NCBI RefSeq assembly: GCF_036227105.1
Contig: NZ_CP109434.1
Coordinates: 2,360,001 to 2,424,000, forward strand
DNA from: Amycolatopsis sp. NBC_01488
GTDB lineage: Bacteria; Actinomycetota; Actinomycetes; Mycobacteriales; Pseudonocardiaceae
Reading direction: 5' to 3'
DNA length: 64,000 nucleotides
A program made the translations under genes and the position numbers. Position 1 is the stretch's first letter. Every line of letters starts with the position of its first letter. Shown in pieces: positions 20,173 to 29,212 of this stretch. The notes beneath the pieces are model-generated. The model made no database searches, was not told where the DNA came from, and worked only from the letters and a program-made list of their open reading frames with translations.

Positions 20173-20856
20173 GTGAGCTTGGAGCAGGCCGCCGCGGCGG
20201 TGCGGGCCGCGGCGGAGCGGGTGTTCGATGAGCGCGTGGACCAAGCTGCGGGGTACGTCGAACTCCTGGAGCGTCACGGGGTCGAGCGTGGGCTGATCGG
20301 GCCGCGGGAGGTTGAGCGGCTGTGGGAACGGCACGTTCTCAACTCGGCCGTCATCGGTGAGCAGGTGCCGGAAGGTGCTCGCGTCGTCGATGTCGGGTCG
20401 GGTGCCGGGCTTCCGGGAGTACCGCTCGCGATCGCGCGGCCGGACCTCGATATCGTCTTGCTCGAACCGATGGCCCGCCGGGTGGACTGGCTGGCCGAGG
20501 TGGCCGAGAAGCTGGAACTCCCGATCACCATCGTCCGTGGACGCGCGGAGGAGCGGCCTGTGCGTGAGCAGCTCGGTGGCGCCGACATCGTCACCGCTCG
20601 CGCGGTCGCCCCGCTCGCCCGGCTCGCGGACTGGTGCCTGCCCCTCGTCCGTTCCGATGGCTTCCTGGTCGCTCTCAAGGGCGCCAGCGCGGCGGACGAG
20701 ATCGAGCGGGACGGCGCCGCCATCCGCAAGGCCGGCGGGGCCGACCCCCTGATCATCGAATGCGGTGCCGCAGTACTAGAGGTCCCCAGCACGGTCGTGA
20801 AGATCCGTCGCCTGCCGACGGCAGCCAAGCCGAAGGCGCGGAGCAGGAAGCGTTAA
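20173..20856 (+). CDS. rsmG: 16S rRNA (guanine527-N7)-methyltransferase
   Basis: 227 residues. It methylates G527 of 16S rRNA, and loss gives low-level streptomycin resistance in other bacteria. The SAM-binding motif VVDVGSGAGLPGVPLAIARP is near residue 75. Flanking family segments are ERHVLNSAVIGEQVPEGA and GADIVTARAVAPLARLADWC. The GTG at 20173 with GGAG upstream is chosen because longer frames run through the parS site. It precedes parA as in most actinobacteria. Confidence 0.95.
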   Translation: MSLEQAAAAVRAAAERVFDERVDQAAGYVELLERHGVERGLIGPREVERLWERHVLNSAVIGEQVPEGARVVDVGSGAGLPGVPLAIARPDLDIVLLEPMARRVDWLAEVAEKLELPITIVRGRAEERPVREQLGGADIVTARAVAPLARLADWCLPLVRSDGFLVALKGASAADEIERDGAAIRKAGGADPLIIECGAAVLEVPSTVVKIRRLPTAAKPKARSRKR

Positions 20857-20867
20857 CGGGCCGCGAT

Positions 20868-20881
20868 GTTCCACGTGAAAC
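20868..20881. promoter_or_regulatory. parS site 4 (GTTCCACGTGAAAC)
   Basis: One mismatch from consensus. It lies in the 77-bp gap between the rsmG stop and the parA start, where ParB binding could also influence parAB expression. Confidence 0.92.
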
Positions 20882-20933
20882 GACGCGACTCGACCACCGA
20901 CCAGACGTCTAAATGGAGGAGGTGTCGAGACCG

Positions 20934-21857
20934 GTGAATCCCCCGCCGTCCGACTCCACGGAGACCACCCCCGACGTGGGCTGGACCCCGATTGCCGAAG
21001 AAGCCGCCCGCGCCGCGCGTCTGCTGCACCCGGAGCGGACGCTTCCCCGTCCCGGTCGCCGTCGGGTGCTGACCGTCGCCAACCAGAAGGGCGGCGTCGG
21101 CAAGACCACGAGCACGGTCAACCTCGCCGCCGCGCTCGCCGTCCACGGGCTCAAGACGCTCGTCGTCGACCTCGACCCGCAGGGCAACGCGAGCACCGCG
21201 CTCGACGTCGACCACCGGTCCGGGACTCCGTCGATCTACGAGGTGCTCATCGGCGAGGTGACGCTCGCGGACGCCGCGCAGCCCACCGAGCAGTCCCCCA
21301 ACCTCTTCTGCGTTCCGGCGACCATCGACCTCGCCGGCGCCGAGATCGAGCTCGTCTCGATGGCGTCGCGCGAGTCCCGGCTCAAGGAGGCCATCTCCTC
21401 GGAGATCCTCGACCAGATCGGTGTCGACTACGTCTTCATCGACTGCCCGCCCTCGCTCGGCCTGCTGACCGTCAACGCGATGGTCGCCGCGCAGGAGGTG
21501 CTCATCCCGATCCAGTGCGAGTACTACGCGCTCGAAGGACTCGGGCAGCTGCTGAGCAACATCGAGCTCGTGCAGCAGCACCTCAACCGCGAGCTCCGCG
21601 TCTCGACGATCCTCCTCACCATGTACGACGGCCGGACCAAGCTGGCGGACCAGGTGACGAACGAGGTGCGGAACCACTTCGGCGACACGGTCCTCAAGAC
21701 GGTCATCCCGCGCAGCGTGAAGGTCTCCGAGGCGCCCGGCTACGGCCAGACCGTCCTCGCCTACGACCCCGGCTCGCGCGGGGCGATGAGCTACGTCGAC
21801 GCGGCCAAGGAGATCGCCGAGCGCGGCGCACAGTTGGAGAAGGGTAGTTCCACATGA
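20934..21857 (+). CDS. parA: Chromosome-partitioning ATPase ParA
   Basis: 307 residues from the GTG at 20934, which has GGAGGAGG about 10 bases upstream. Alternatives are GTG 20922 and ATG 20913 in the same frame. The deviant Walker A motif [20 protein letters not shown], the A' motif [14 protein letters not shown] and Walker [15 protein letters not shown] are intact. It is a nucleoid-bound ATPase that, with ParB-parS, segregates the origin. The stop overlaps the parB start (ATGA). Confidence 0.96.
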   Translation: MNPPPSDSTETTPDVGWTPIAEEAARAARLLHPERTLPRPGRRRVLTVANQKGGVGKTTSTVNLAAALAVHGLKTLVVDLDPQGNASTALDVDHRSGTPSIYEVLIGEVTLADAAQPTEQSPNLFCVPATIDLAGAEIELVSMASRESRLKEAISSEILDQIGVDYVFIDCPPSLGLLTVNAMVAAQEVLIPIQCEYYALEGLGQLLSNIELVQQHLNRELRVSTILLTMYDGRTKLADQVTNEVRNHFGDTVLKTVIPRSVKVSEAPGYGQTVLAYDPGSRGAMSYVDAAKEIAERGAQLEKGSST

Positions 21858-22855
21858 CCGAGCGCAGAGGAGGGCTGGGGCGCGGCCTCGCCGCTCTCAT
21901 CCCGACCGGGCCGCCGAGCGGCGGTCCGCTGCCCGCGCCCGCCGACGCCACCGCGGCGGAGAAGAAGGCAGCCGAGGACAAGGGCTGGTTCGCGGCGAAC
22001 GGCCAAGCGAAGACGCACGGCGGCGAGGTCGCCGGCGCCGTCTACCGCGAGATCCCGGTCAGCTCGATCAAGCCCAACCCGAAGCAGCCGCGTCAGGTCT
22101 TCGACGAAGACGCGCTCGCCGAGCTCGAGCACTCGATCCGCGAGTTCGGGCTCATGCAGCCCATCGTCGTCCGCGAGCTCGGAGCGGACGAGTACGAGCT
22201 CGTCATGGGCGAGCGGCGGCTGCGCGCGTCGCAGCAGGCGGAGCTCGAAGCGATCCCGGCGATCGTCCGGCAGACCGCCGACGAGTCGATGCTGCGCGAT
22301 GCCCTCCTGGAGAACATCCACCGCGTCCAGCTGAACCCGCTCGAAGAGGCGGCGGCTTACCAGCAGCTGCTCGACGAGTTCGCGGTCACGCACGAGGAGC
22401 TGGCCAGCCGGATCGGACGCAGCCGGCCGGTCATCACCAACACGATCCGGCTCCTCAAGCTCCCCCTGCCGGTGCAGCGCCGGGTGGCCGCGGGCGTCCT
22501 GTCCGCCGGCCACGCCCGCGCGCTGCTCTCGCTGGAGGACGCCGACAGCCAGGAAGAGCTCGCGGCCCGCATCATTGCGGAGGGCATGTCGGTCCGGGCG
22601 ACCGAGGAAGCCGTCACGCTCAAGAAGAGCGAGAAGCCGGCCAAGCCGAAGCCCGCGCCGCGCAAGCCGATCCAGGCGCCGGGGTTGCAGGAGCTCGCCA
22701 ACCGCCTCTCGGACCGGTTCGACACCCGCGTGAAGGTCGACCTCGGTCGCCGAAAGGGCCGGATCACCCTCGAGTTCGGCTCGGTCGACGACCTCGAGCG
22801 GATCGTCGCGATCATCGATGCGAACGGGACGAATCAGACACCGAAAACCGATTAG
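21854..22855 (+). CDS. parB: Chromosome-partitioning protein ParB (CTPase)
   Basis: 333 residues. The N-terminal ParA-activating stretch [12 protein letters not shown] is typical. The CTP-binding core has [20 protein letters not shown] then [10 protein letters not shown] and [16 protein letters not shown], the latter including the G-E-R-R box. An HTH ([20 protein letters not shown]) reads parS, and the C-terminal dimerisation domain ends the protein. It binds the six parS-like sites in this window. Confidence 0.96.
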   Translation: MTERRGGLGRGLAALIPTGPPSGGPLPAPADATAAEKKAAEDKGWFAANGQAKTHGGEVAGAVYREIPVSSIKPNPKQPRQVFDEDALAELEHSIREFGLMQPIVVRELGADEYELVMGERRLRASQQAELEAIPAIVRQTADESMLRDALLENIHRVQLNPLEEAAAYQQLLDEFAVTHEELASRIGRSRPVITNTIRLLKLPLPVQRRVAAGVLSAGHARALLSLEDADSQEELAARIIAEGMSVRATEEAVTLKKSEKPAKPKPAPRKPIQAPGLQELANRLSDRFDTRVKVDLGRRKGRITLEFGSVDDLERIVAIIDANGTNQTPKTD

Positions 22856-22936
22856 GGATCACCCCGGGGTGTTTCGTCACGGTGATGATTGCTCGACGCA
22901 GTCGCGGTAACCACACCGGGTGATGATCAACCGCGA

Positions 22937-22979
22937 CACGAAAAAGGCCACCGCGGAGCTTCCGCAGTGGCCTTTCGTG
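22937..22979 (+). terminator. Terminator between parB and ddl (possibly bidirectional)
   Basis: An imperfect long stem (CACGAAAAAGGCCACCGCGG with CCGCAGTGGCCTTTCGTG) separates two convergent genes, 82 bases after parB and 9 bases after ddl. Confidence 0.75.
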
Positions 22980-22988
22980 TGCGAGGAG

Positions 22989-23933
22989 TCAGCGAGAAAT
23001 CGCGCGCCCGATCAAGTCGGCGAAGACCGTGCCGAGCGACTTGCCCGCCGCCTCGATCGCCATCGGCACCGTCGACGTCTCGGTGAGACCCGGTGACGGG
23101 TTCACTTCGAGGAAGTACACCGTGCCGTCCGGCGCGACGATCGCGTCGGTCCGCGAGATGTCCCGGAGCCCGAGCACGCGGTGCGCGGCGACGGCGAGTT
23201 CCGCCGCTGCCTTGGCCGCGGCGTCGTCGAGGCGGGCCGGGGTGAAGAAGTCCGTCAGGCCGGCCGTGTAGCGGGCCGTGTAGTCGTACACGCCGCTCTC
23301 CGGGACGATCTCGACCGCGGGCAGGGCCTCGGGTCCGTTCTCGCCCTCGATGACCGTCACGGCCACCTCGACGCCGTCCACGAACCGCTCCGCGAGCACG
23401 GTGTCGCCGTACGCGAAGCAGCCGACCATCGCGGCCGGCAGTTCCGCCGCCTCGCGGACGACCTGGGTGCCGAGCGCCGAGCCGCCCTGGTCCGGCTTGA
23501 GGATCAGCGGCAGGCCGAGCGTTTCGACCATCGCGTCGAGCACCGCCTGGGCGCCGAGCTCGCGGAACGTGCTGTGCGGCAGCACCACCCAGCCCGGCGT
23601 CGTGAACCCGGCGTTCTCGACGAGCGCCTTCGCCGTCGGCTTGTCCCACGCGCGGCGGCAGCCCTGGGAGCCGGTGCCGACGAACGGCACGTCCAGCATC
23701 TCCAGCACCGTCTGCACCGAGCCGTTCTCGCCCTCGCCGCCGTGCAGGGCGACGACGACCGCGTCCGGCCGCTGGGTGCGCAGGCGCTCCAGCAACCCCG
23801 CGTCGGTGTCCCACTCCTCGATGCCGAGGCCCTCGGACTTCAACGCCGCGGAAAGCCGTCGGCCGGACCTCAGCGAGACGTCGCGTTCGTGCGAAAGCCC
23901 GCCGGCGAGCACGGCAACGGTACGGTCGACCAC
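22989..23933 (-). CDS. ddl: D-alanine--D-alanine ligase
   Basis: 314 residues. This ATP-grasp ligase joins two D-Ala for peptidoglycan precursors. The N-terminal VAVLAGGLSHERDVSLRSGR, the ATP-grasp core (PLILKPDQGGSALGTQVV), the omega-loop segment VYDYTARYT and the metal-binding YFLEVNPSPGLTETS are present. The Tyr in YDYTARY matches the D-Ala-D-Ala type rather than the D-Ala-D-Lac type found in glycopeptide-resistant relatives; E. coli Lys215 is replaced by Arg. It lies next to parB and convergent with it. Confidence 0.9.
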   Translation of the reverse strand: MVDRTVAVLAGGLSHERDVSLRSGRRLSAALKSEGLGIEEWDTDAGLLERLRTQRPDAVVVALHGGEGENGSVQTVLEMLDVPFVGTGSQGCRRAWDKPTAKALVENAGFTTPGWVVLPHSTFRELGAQAVLDAMVETLGLPLILKPDQGGSALGTQVVREAAELPAAMVGCFAYGDTVLAERFVDGVEVAVTVIEGENGPEALPAVEIVPESGVYDYTARYTAGLTDFFTPARLDDAAAKAAAELAVAAHRVLGLRDISRTDAIVAPDGTVYFLEVNPSPGLTETSTVPMAIEAAGKSLGTVFADLIGRAISR

Positions 23934-23963
23934 CGTGGGAACTCCTTAGCTGGTTTACGAAAC

Positions 23964-25283
23964 TCAGACCGTGTCCGGAGAAGGGTTCTGCGGCCCCTGG
24001 ATCTGGCGCGCGCTCACGTTACCGAAGGTGCGCGCGAGGTCCATTTCGGACTCCAGCACGGCGGCCAGCCGCCGCACGCCCTCACGGATGCGCTCCGGCG
24101 TCGGGTAGCAGTAGGACAGCCGCATCTGGCGGCTGCCGAAGCCGTCGGCGTAGAAGCCGGTCCCGGACGCGTACGCCACCCGCGCGGTCACCGCGCGCGG
24201 CAGCATCGCCTTCGTGTCGACGCCCTCCGGCACCGTCACCCAGACGTAGAACCCGCCGTCCGGCTTCGTCCACGAGCAGCCCGGGGGCAGGTACTGGTCG
24301 AGCGCGGAGAGGATCGCGTCACGCCGCTCGCGGTAGTTCTCGCGGAACTTCTTGATCTGGCCCTTCCAGTCGTGCGTGGCCAGGTAGCGCGACACGATCA
24401 TCTGGTTGAACGTCGGCGGGCACAGCGTCGCCGACTCGGCGGCCAGCACGAGCTTCTCGCGGACGGCGTGCGGCGCGAGCACCCAGCCGACCCGCAGGCC
24501 CGACGCGAACGTCTTCGAGAACGAGCCGAGGTACACGACGTTGTCGGGGTCGGTCGACCGCAGCGCCGGGTACGTCTGGCCGTCGAACCCGAGCAACCCG
24601 TACGGGTTGTCTTCGACGACCAGCACGCCGTGCTCGCGGCAGATCTCGAGGATCTCGGCGCGGCGCTCGACGGCCAGCGTGACACCGGCGGGGTTGTGGA
24701 AGTTCGGGATCGTGTAGAGGAACTTGACCCGGCGGCCGGCCTTCTCGGTCCGGTCGAGGGCTTCGCGCAGCAACTCCGGGACGAGGCCGTTGTCGTCCAT
24801 CGCGACGTGCACGACCTGCGCCTGGTACGCGGCGAACGAGCCCAGCGCGCCGACGTACGACGGGCCTTCGGCGATCACGACGTCACCCGGGTCGCAGAAC
24901 AGCCGCGTGACCATGTCCAGGCCCATCTGGGAGCCGACGGTCACGACGACGTCGTCCGGGTGTGCCTTGATGCCCTCGAGGGCCATGATTTCGCAGATCT
25001 GCTCACGCAGCACGGGGATGCCGTGCGCCGAGCCGTACTGCAGGGCGACCAGGCCGTCTTCGGCGATGATCTCCGCCACCTGCGCGGACAGCGTGTCGAG
25101 CGGGAGCGCGGCCAGGTTCGGCATGCCGCCGGCGAGCGAGACGACCTCGGGCCGGCTGGCCACCGCGAACAGCGCCCGGATCTCGGAGGCGGTCATCCCG
25201 GCGGTGCGCGCGGCGTACCGCTCGAGGTGCGGGTCGAGGTTCTGGCGGCCGCTGTGCGGCTTGCTGGGGCGGTTCTCGGTCAT
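23964..25283 (-). CDS. PLP-dependent aminotransferase, class I/II fold
   Basis: 439 residues from ATG 25283 (MTENRPSKP). An in-frame extension to 25364 reads as unconserved leader. Fold-type I transaminase features: VSLAGGMPNLAALPLD, the cofactor region VTVGSQMGLDMVTRL, YTIPNFHNPAGVTL, VEDNPYGLLGF, and the Schiff-base lysine in LGSFSKTFASGLRVGW. The family resembles 2-aminoadipate/aromatic aminotransferases (LysN/ARO8-like), but the amino acid substrate cannot be assigned. It starts 30 bp upstream of ddl on the same strand, so the two may be co-transcribed. Confidence 0.88.
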   Translation of the reverse strand: MTENRPSKPHSGRQNLDPHLERYAARTAGMTASEIRALFAVASRPEVVSLAGGMPNLAALPLDTLSAQVAEIIAEDGLVALQYGSAHGIPVLREQICEIMALEGIKAHPDDVVVTVGSQMGLDMVTRLFCDPGDVVIAEGPSYVGALGSFAAYQAQVVHVAMDDNGLVPELLREALDRTEKAGRRVKFLYTIPNFHNPAGVTLAVERRAEILEICREHGVLVVEDNPYGLLGFDGQTYPALRSTDPDNVVYLGSFSKTFASGLRVGWVLAPHAVREKLVLAAESATLCPPTFNQMIVSRYLATHDWKGQIKKFRENYRERRDAILSALDQYLPPGCSWTKPDGGFYVWVTVPEGVDTKAMLPRAVTARVAYASGTGFYADGFGSRQMRLSYCYPTPERIREGVRRLAAVLESEMDLARTFGNVSARQIQGPQNPSPDTV

Positions 25284-25497
25284 CGACGATTCACCCGGGG
25301 CTCGATGGACAAGGCTGCCCGTAGAGGGCACGGCAGATCCTGTCGAGTGTAACCGGGCACCCATCCGGTACCCCTGGCCTTTCGGTGCTTGTCACATCGG
25401 CCTATCCTCGACCGTGGCTCCCGTGATCGTGCTGTTCCACCGCGCGGCTTGACGACCGGGCAGCCGGTCGGGAGCGCAGGGGTCAGGGAGGTCGCGG

Positions 25498-26142
25498 GTG
25501 TCGCGTCGCGTCGTGGGCGTCACACTGGACAACCTCGAGCACTTGCCGAAGGCCTGCCGCAGGTGCGTCTACTGGGAACTGGCCCCGCACCTGAAGAACC
25601 AGGCCGAGGAGTTCGGCGCCACCGAGATGGAGAAGGAAGCCTGGGTTTCGAGCGTGCTGCTCGAATGGGGTTCCTGCGGCCGCATCGTCTACAGCGACAC
25701 GCTGCCGGTCGGGTTCGTGCTGTACGCCCCGCCGAACGCCGTCCCGCGCGCGCTGGCCTTCCCGACGTCCCCGCCGAGCGCGGACGCGGTCCTGCTGACG
25801 GCGTTCCAGGTGCTCCCGGAGTTCCGCGGCGGCGGCCTGGGCCGGATGCTCGTCCAGGCGGCCGCCAAGGACCTGACGAAACGCGGCGTGCGCGCGATCG
25901 AGGCGTTCGGCGACGCGCGTCCCGAGGAGCCGGACCCGGACGGCGGCCACAGCTGCGTGCTGCCGGCGGCGTTCCTGCAGAGCGTCGGCTTCAAGACCGT
26001 CCGCCCGCACCCCAAGTGGCCGCGCCTGCGCCTGGAACTGCGCTCGGCGATCACCTGGAAGGAAGACGTCGAGGCGGCGCTGGAACGGCTTCTCGGCCAG
26101 GTCACGATAACCACCGCCGAGCCGAGCCTCGGCCGCGCCTGA
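25498..26142 (+). CDS. GNAT family N-acetyltransferase
   Basis: 214 residues from a GTG with GGGAGG upstream. The acetyl-CoA loop is FQVLPEFRGGGLGRMLVQAA, with the Q/R-x-x-G-x-G/A signature. The N-terminus has a CRRCVYWEL segment and the C-terminus an extended basic tail. It occupies the slot between parB and cwlM where M. tuberculosis has Rv3916c, so it is a conserved neighbour of this locus. Substrate unknown. Confidence 0.85.
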   Translation: MSRRVVGVTLDNLEHLPKACRRCVYWELAPHLKNQAEEFGATEMEKEAWVSSVLLEWGSCGRIVYSDTLPVGFVLYAPPNAVPRALAFPTSPPSADAVLLTAFQVLPEFRGGGLGRMLVQAAAKDLTKRGVRAIEAFGDARPEEPDPDGGHSCVLPAAFLQSVGFKTVRPHPKWPRLRLELRSAITWKEDVEAALERLLGQVTITTAEPSLGRA

Positions 26143-26150
26143 ACCCAGTC

Positions 26151-26164
26151 CGCAAACGTTTGCG
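26151..26164. promoter_or_regulatory. LacI-type palindrome CGCAAACGTTTGCG
   Basis: A perfect 14-bp palindrome lies 8 bases after the GNAT stop codon. An identical 14-mer occurs at 38831-38844 inside the cca/pcnA coding sequence. The CG-centred GCAAACGTTTGC form is the classic operator of LacI/PurR-family regulators. No such regulator is in the window and the position is downstream of genes, so function is uncertain. Confidence 0.4.
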
Positions 26165-26230
26165 CCGGTGTCGCGGCGTCCTTGAAACGCGATTTCGCGG
26201 TGTGTGCACGACTGTGGAAGAAGTGCCGAG

Positions 26231-26275
26231 TTATCCACAGAGTGCTGATAGGCGCGGTGGACAACCTGTGGATGA
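26231..26275. promoter_or_regulatory. DnaA-box cluster between the GNAT gene and cwlM
   Basis: TTATCCACA (26231-26239) is an exact classical box. GGTGGACAA (26256-26264) and TGTGGATGA (26267-26275) are one- and two-mismatch boxes in the opposite orientation. They lie in a 219-bp non-coding gap 11 kb from oriC. Confidence 0.5.
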
Positions 26276-26286
26276 CTGCCCGAAAA

Positions 26287-26315
26287 CCTGGGGACGACGC
26301 ACGCGCGTCCCCAGG
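26287..26315. terminator. Bidirectional terminator hairpin between the GNAT gene and cwlM
   Basis: A perfect 10-bp stem (CCTGGGGACG at 26287-26296 with CGTCCCCAGG at 26306-26315) sits between two convergent genes. No T-run is present on either side. Confidence 0.6.
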
Positions 26316-26361
26316 GATGGTGGGACAGGTGAAGATGAGCCGCTAGGGGTTGTGGTCGGCT

Positions 26362-27510
26362 CTATTCGGCCTTGGCCAGCTCGTGCGCCAGGACGTCGGC
26401 GAACGTGAACGTTCCCGTCGGCTGGTCGCCCTCGCCGAGCAAGTACAGCCGCTTGACCGCGATCAGGATGCCCTCGGCGACGATGTCGCGGAACGCCGGG
26501 TCGCCGAGCTTGCGGGCGTCGTCCGGGTTGGTCAGATAGCCGATCTCGACGCGGACGGCCGGGCAGCGGGTGCGGGTGAAGATCTCCCACGTCTTGTAGT
26601 GCGTCCGGCAGTCCAGCATGCCCGTGCGGGCCGCGACCTCGCGCTGGATGAAGCCGGCCAACAGCTCGCCCACCGTCGACGTCGTGCCGTTGCCGGTGCC
26701 GAAGTGGAAGCTCGCGACACCCTGCGCGCGCGGCGACGGGTTCTTGTCGCTGTGCAGCGAGAGGAACAGGTCCGCGCCGGCGTCGTTGGCGAACTTGGCG
26801 CGCTCCAGCTCCGTCGGGCTGTGGTTCGGGCCGCGAGAGATCAGCGCTTCCATGCCCGTGGCCTTCATGCGGCCTTCCAGGCGGCGAGCCAGGTCCCACG
26901 CGATGTCGGCCTCACGCAGGCTGCCGGCGACCACGCCGAGGTCGTCGCCGCCGTGGCCGGGGTCGATCACGATGCGCTTGCCGCGCAGGCGGGGACCGGC
27001 CTGGCGCACCTGCTCCTGCTCGCGCAGGAACACGGGGCGCCCGCCCCGGGCCCGCGGCGAGGACAGGCGGTGCAGCTCACGGATGGTCGCGGGGCCGCAC
27101 ATGCCGTCCGGTGTCAGGCGCATGTCGCGCTGGAACGTCTTGAGCGCGCGCTCGGTGGCGGGGCCGAAGTAGCCGTCCGGGCGGCCGGCGTCGAAGCCGA
27201 GCTCGGTCAGCCGCTCCTGCAGCGTGAAGACGTCGTCGCCGTGCACCGGGGACGCGATCATGTACGACAGCGGGCGGCTGCCCAGGTGGTAGCTGGCGCC
27301 CTTGAGCGCCTGGAAGGTCGCCGGACCCACGATGCCGTCGGTCATCAGCCCACGACGCTGCTGGAAGGCACGGACGGCGCCTTCGACGGCGCCGTCGAAC
27401 GTGTCGTAGTCGTCGGTACCGGTGACCGGCGGGAGCAGGTCCATCCCGGCCAGGATGGACCTGATCTCGGCGACGTCCGGACCGGCGTCACCGCGGCGGA
27501 GTACCCGCAT
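26362..27510 (-). CDS. cwlM: CwlM-type N-acetylmuramoyl-L-alanine amidase homologue
   Basis: 382 residues, no signal peptide. Two peptidoglycan-binding repeats come first (RVLRRGDAGPDVAEIRSILA, and later a FTLQERLTELGFDAG segment with GYFGPATERALKTFQRDM). From about residue 180 there is an Amidase_3 domain with zinc-site residues IDPGHGG, LREADIAWDL and LSLHSDKN, and the catalytic-type Glu of VEIGYLTN. In mycobacteria this protein is cytoplasmic and essential. It regulates MurA and associates with MurJ and FhaA rather than cleaving peptidoglycan. The lack of a signal sequence here fits that role. Confidence 0.9.
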   Translation of the reverse strand: MRVLRRGDAGPDVAEIRSILAGMDLLPPVTGTDDYDTFDGAVEGAVRAFQQRRGLMTDGIVGPATFQALKGASYHLGSRPLSYMIASPVHGDDVFTLQERLTELGFDAGRPDGYFGPATERALKTFQRDMRLTPDGMCGPATIRELHRLSSPRARGGRPVFLREQEQVRQAGPRLRGKRIVIDPGHGGDDLGVVAGSLREADIAWDLARRLEGRMKATGMEALISRGPNHSPTELERAKFANDAGADLFLSLHSDKNPSPRAQGVASFHFGTGNGTTSTVGELLAGFIQREVAARTGMLDCRTHYKTWEIFTRTRCPAVRVEIGYLTNPDDARKLGDPAFRDIVAEGILIAVKRLYLLGEGDQPTGTFTFADVLAHELAKAE

Positions 27511-27725
27511 GCACTCCTCGCTCTTCGTAGGGCACCGAGTTCGGGGGCTCGGTGCGTGGCAAGAAAACCTTCGCTGGGGCGGGCCCAGGTCCTCTATTGT
27601 GCCTTGCGAACTCTCGGTGACAGCGCAGGCCCGGTAGGTAGGTCAAGGGCCCGATCGTGGCGCACCCTCAGTGGCCCTCGTCACGCTCGATCCACCCACA
27701 CCGGTCGCATTACCCCGAACGCGCA

Positions 27726-27767
27726 GAACCCGGGGTCCGCGGGAGAGTTCCCGCAGGCCCCGGGTTC
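27726..27767 (-). terminator. Terminator of trxB-trxA
   Basis: A two-part stem: an outer perfect 10-bp arm (GAACCCGGGG with CCCCGGGTTC) and an inner 6-bp arm (GCGGGA with TCCCGC) around a 4-nt loop. It starts 17 bases beyond the trxA stop on the minus strand. The remainder of the 273-bp cwlM-trxA gap (27511-27725) holds the cwlM promoter region and nothing else I can support. Confidence 0.8.
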
Positions 27768-27783
27768 GCGGAGCTGTTTCGGT

Positions 27784-28107
27784 TCAGAGAACGTCGGCGA
27801 GGTCCGACAGCAGCGCGGCCTTCGGCTTGGCGCCGACGATCTGCTTCACCGGCTTGCCGCCCTGGAACAGGATCAGGGTCGGGATGGACATCACCTGGTA
27901 GTCACGCGGCGTGTTCGGGTTCTCGTCGATGTCGATCTTGGCGATCGTCAGCTTGTCGCCCTTCTCGGCCGCGATCTCCTCGAGCACCGGGGCGACCATC
28001 TTGCACGGGCCGCACCAGGTGGCCCAGAAGTCGACGAGGACCGGCTTTTCGCTGGTCAGGACCTCGTCGACGAACGTCGCGTCGGTCACCTTGACGGTGT
28101 TGGACAT
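27784..28107 (-). CDS. trxA: Thioredoxin
   Basis: 107 residues. It is a small cytoplasmic dithiol reductase. The active site is [13 protein letters not shown], with the conserved cis-proline in [11 protein letters not shown]. The ATG at 28107 has AAGGAG upstream. It follows trxB by 34 bp on the same strand and is its substrate. Counterpart of TrxC in the mycobacterial sigM-trxB2-trxC-cwlM cluster. Confidence 0.97.
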   Translation of the reverse strand: MSNTVKVTDATFVDEVLTSEKPVLVDFWATWCGPCKMVAPVLEEIAAEKGDKLTIAKIDIDENPNTPRDYQVMSIPTLILFQGGKPVKQIVGAKPKAALLSDLADVL

Positions 28108-28141
28108 GGTTTCTCCTTCAGGTTGGTCGAAAGCCGGAAAC

Positions 28142-29134
28142 TCAGTGGGTGCCCGCGCCGTAGCCGCCGCCGACCAGCTCGGCCGCCTCGTGCGCGTCCG
28201 AGTCGCCGTGCTCCGCGAGCCATCGTTCCGCGTCGATCGCGGCGCTGCATCCCGAGCCGGCGGCCGTGATCGCCTGCCGGTAGGTGCGGTCCACCAGGTC
28301 GCCGGCCGCGAAGACGCCGTCGACGTTCGTGTACGACGTCCGGCCCTGCGTGACGACGTAGCCGTCCTCGTCCAGGTCGACCTGCCCGCGCACCAGCTGG
28401 CTGCGGGGGTCGTGCCCGATCGCGACGAAGAAGCCCGACACGTCCAGCGTCGACTCCGAGCCGTCCTTGGTGTCCTTCAGCCGCAGGCCCTCGACCTTGC
28501 CGTCGCCGAGCACCCCGGTGATCTGCGAGTTCAGCTTCCACTTGATCTTCTCGTTCGCGCGGGCGCGCTCGAGCATGATCTTGGACGCGCGGAACTCCTC
28601 GCGCCGGTGGACGACCGTGACGGACTTCGCGAACTTCGTCAGGAAGGTCGCCTCCTCCATCGCCGAGTCGCCACCGCCGGCGACCACGATGTCGTGGTCG
28701 CGGAAGAAGAAGCCGTCACAGGTCGCACAGGCCGAGACACCGCGGCCGAGCAACTCCTGCTCGCCGGGCACGTTCAGGTACCGCGCCGCGGCACCCATGG
28801 CGAGGATGACCGCGCGGGCGGCGTAGCGCTTGCCGTTCGCGTGGACGTACTTGACGTCCCCGGTCAGCTCCAGCGACTCGACGTCCTCCGCGCGCAGCTC
28901 GGCGCCGAAGCGCTCGGCCTGCTTGCGCATCTCCTCCATCAGGTCCGGACCCATGATGCCGTCGCGGAACCCGGGGAAGTTCTCGACCTCGGTCGTCGTC
29001 ATCAGCGCGCCGCCGAACTGCGTGCCCTCGAACACCAGCGGTTCCAGCTGGGCCCGTGCCGCGTAAACGGCAGCGGTGTATCCGGCAGGACCCGACCCCA
29101 CGATGATCAGGTTCCTGATTTCCTCGGCAGCCAC
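28142..29134 (-). CDS. trxB: Thioredoxin reductase (NADPH)
   Basis: 330 residues from a GTG. It is a flavoprotein that reduces thioredoxin with NADPH. The FAD-binding [19 protein letters not shown], the redox-active [10 protein letters not shown], the NADPH-binding [15 protein letters not shown] and the C-terminal FAD motif [15 protein letters not shown] are all intact. It is encoded just before trxA. Redox genes beside sigM fit the link of SigM homologues to thiol and oxidative stress. Confidence 0.97.
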   Translation of the reverse strand: MAAEEIRNLIIVGSGPAGYTAAVYAARAQLEPLVFEGTQFGGALMTTTEVENFPGFRDGIMGPDLMEEMRKQAERFGAELRAEDVESLELTGDVKYVHANGKRYAARAVILAMGAAARYLNVPGEQELLGRGVSACATCDGFFFRDHDIVVAGGGDSAMEEATFLTKFAKSVTVVHRREEFRASKIMLERARANEKIKWKLNSQITGVLGDGKVEGLRLKDTKDGSESTLDVSGFFVAIGHDPRSQLVRGQVDLDEDGYVVTQGRTSYTNVDGVFAAGDLVDRTYRQAITAAGSGCSAAIDAERWLAEHGDSDAHEAAELVGGGYGAGTH

Positions 29135-29212
29135 CCGTGACCTCCGCTCGTAGTGACCCGTGTACCAGGCTCAACACGATCGTAGGTGGCGGTGTTCCCG
29201 GGGTGACAGGCG

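Noticed and set aside
22989..23933. D-Ala-D-Lac ligase (VanA-type) for glycopeptide self-resistance
   Set aside because: The omega loop keeps the Tyr of the D-Ala-D-Ala type, and no vanH or vanX gene is adjacent.
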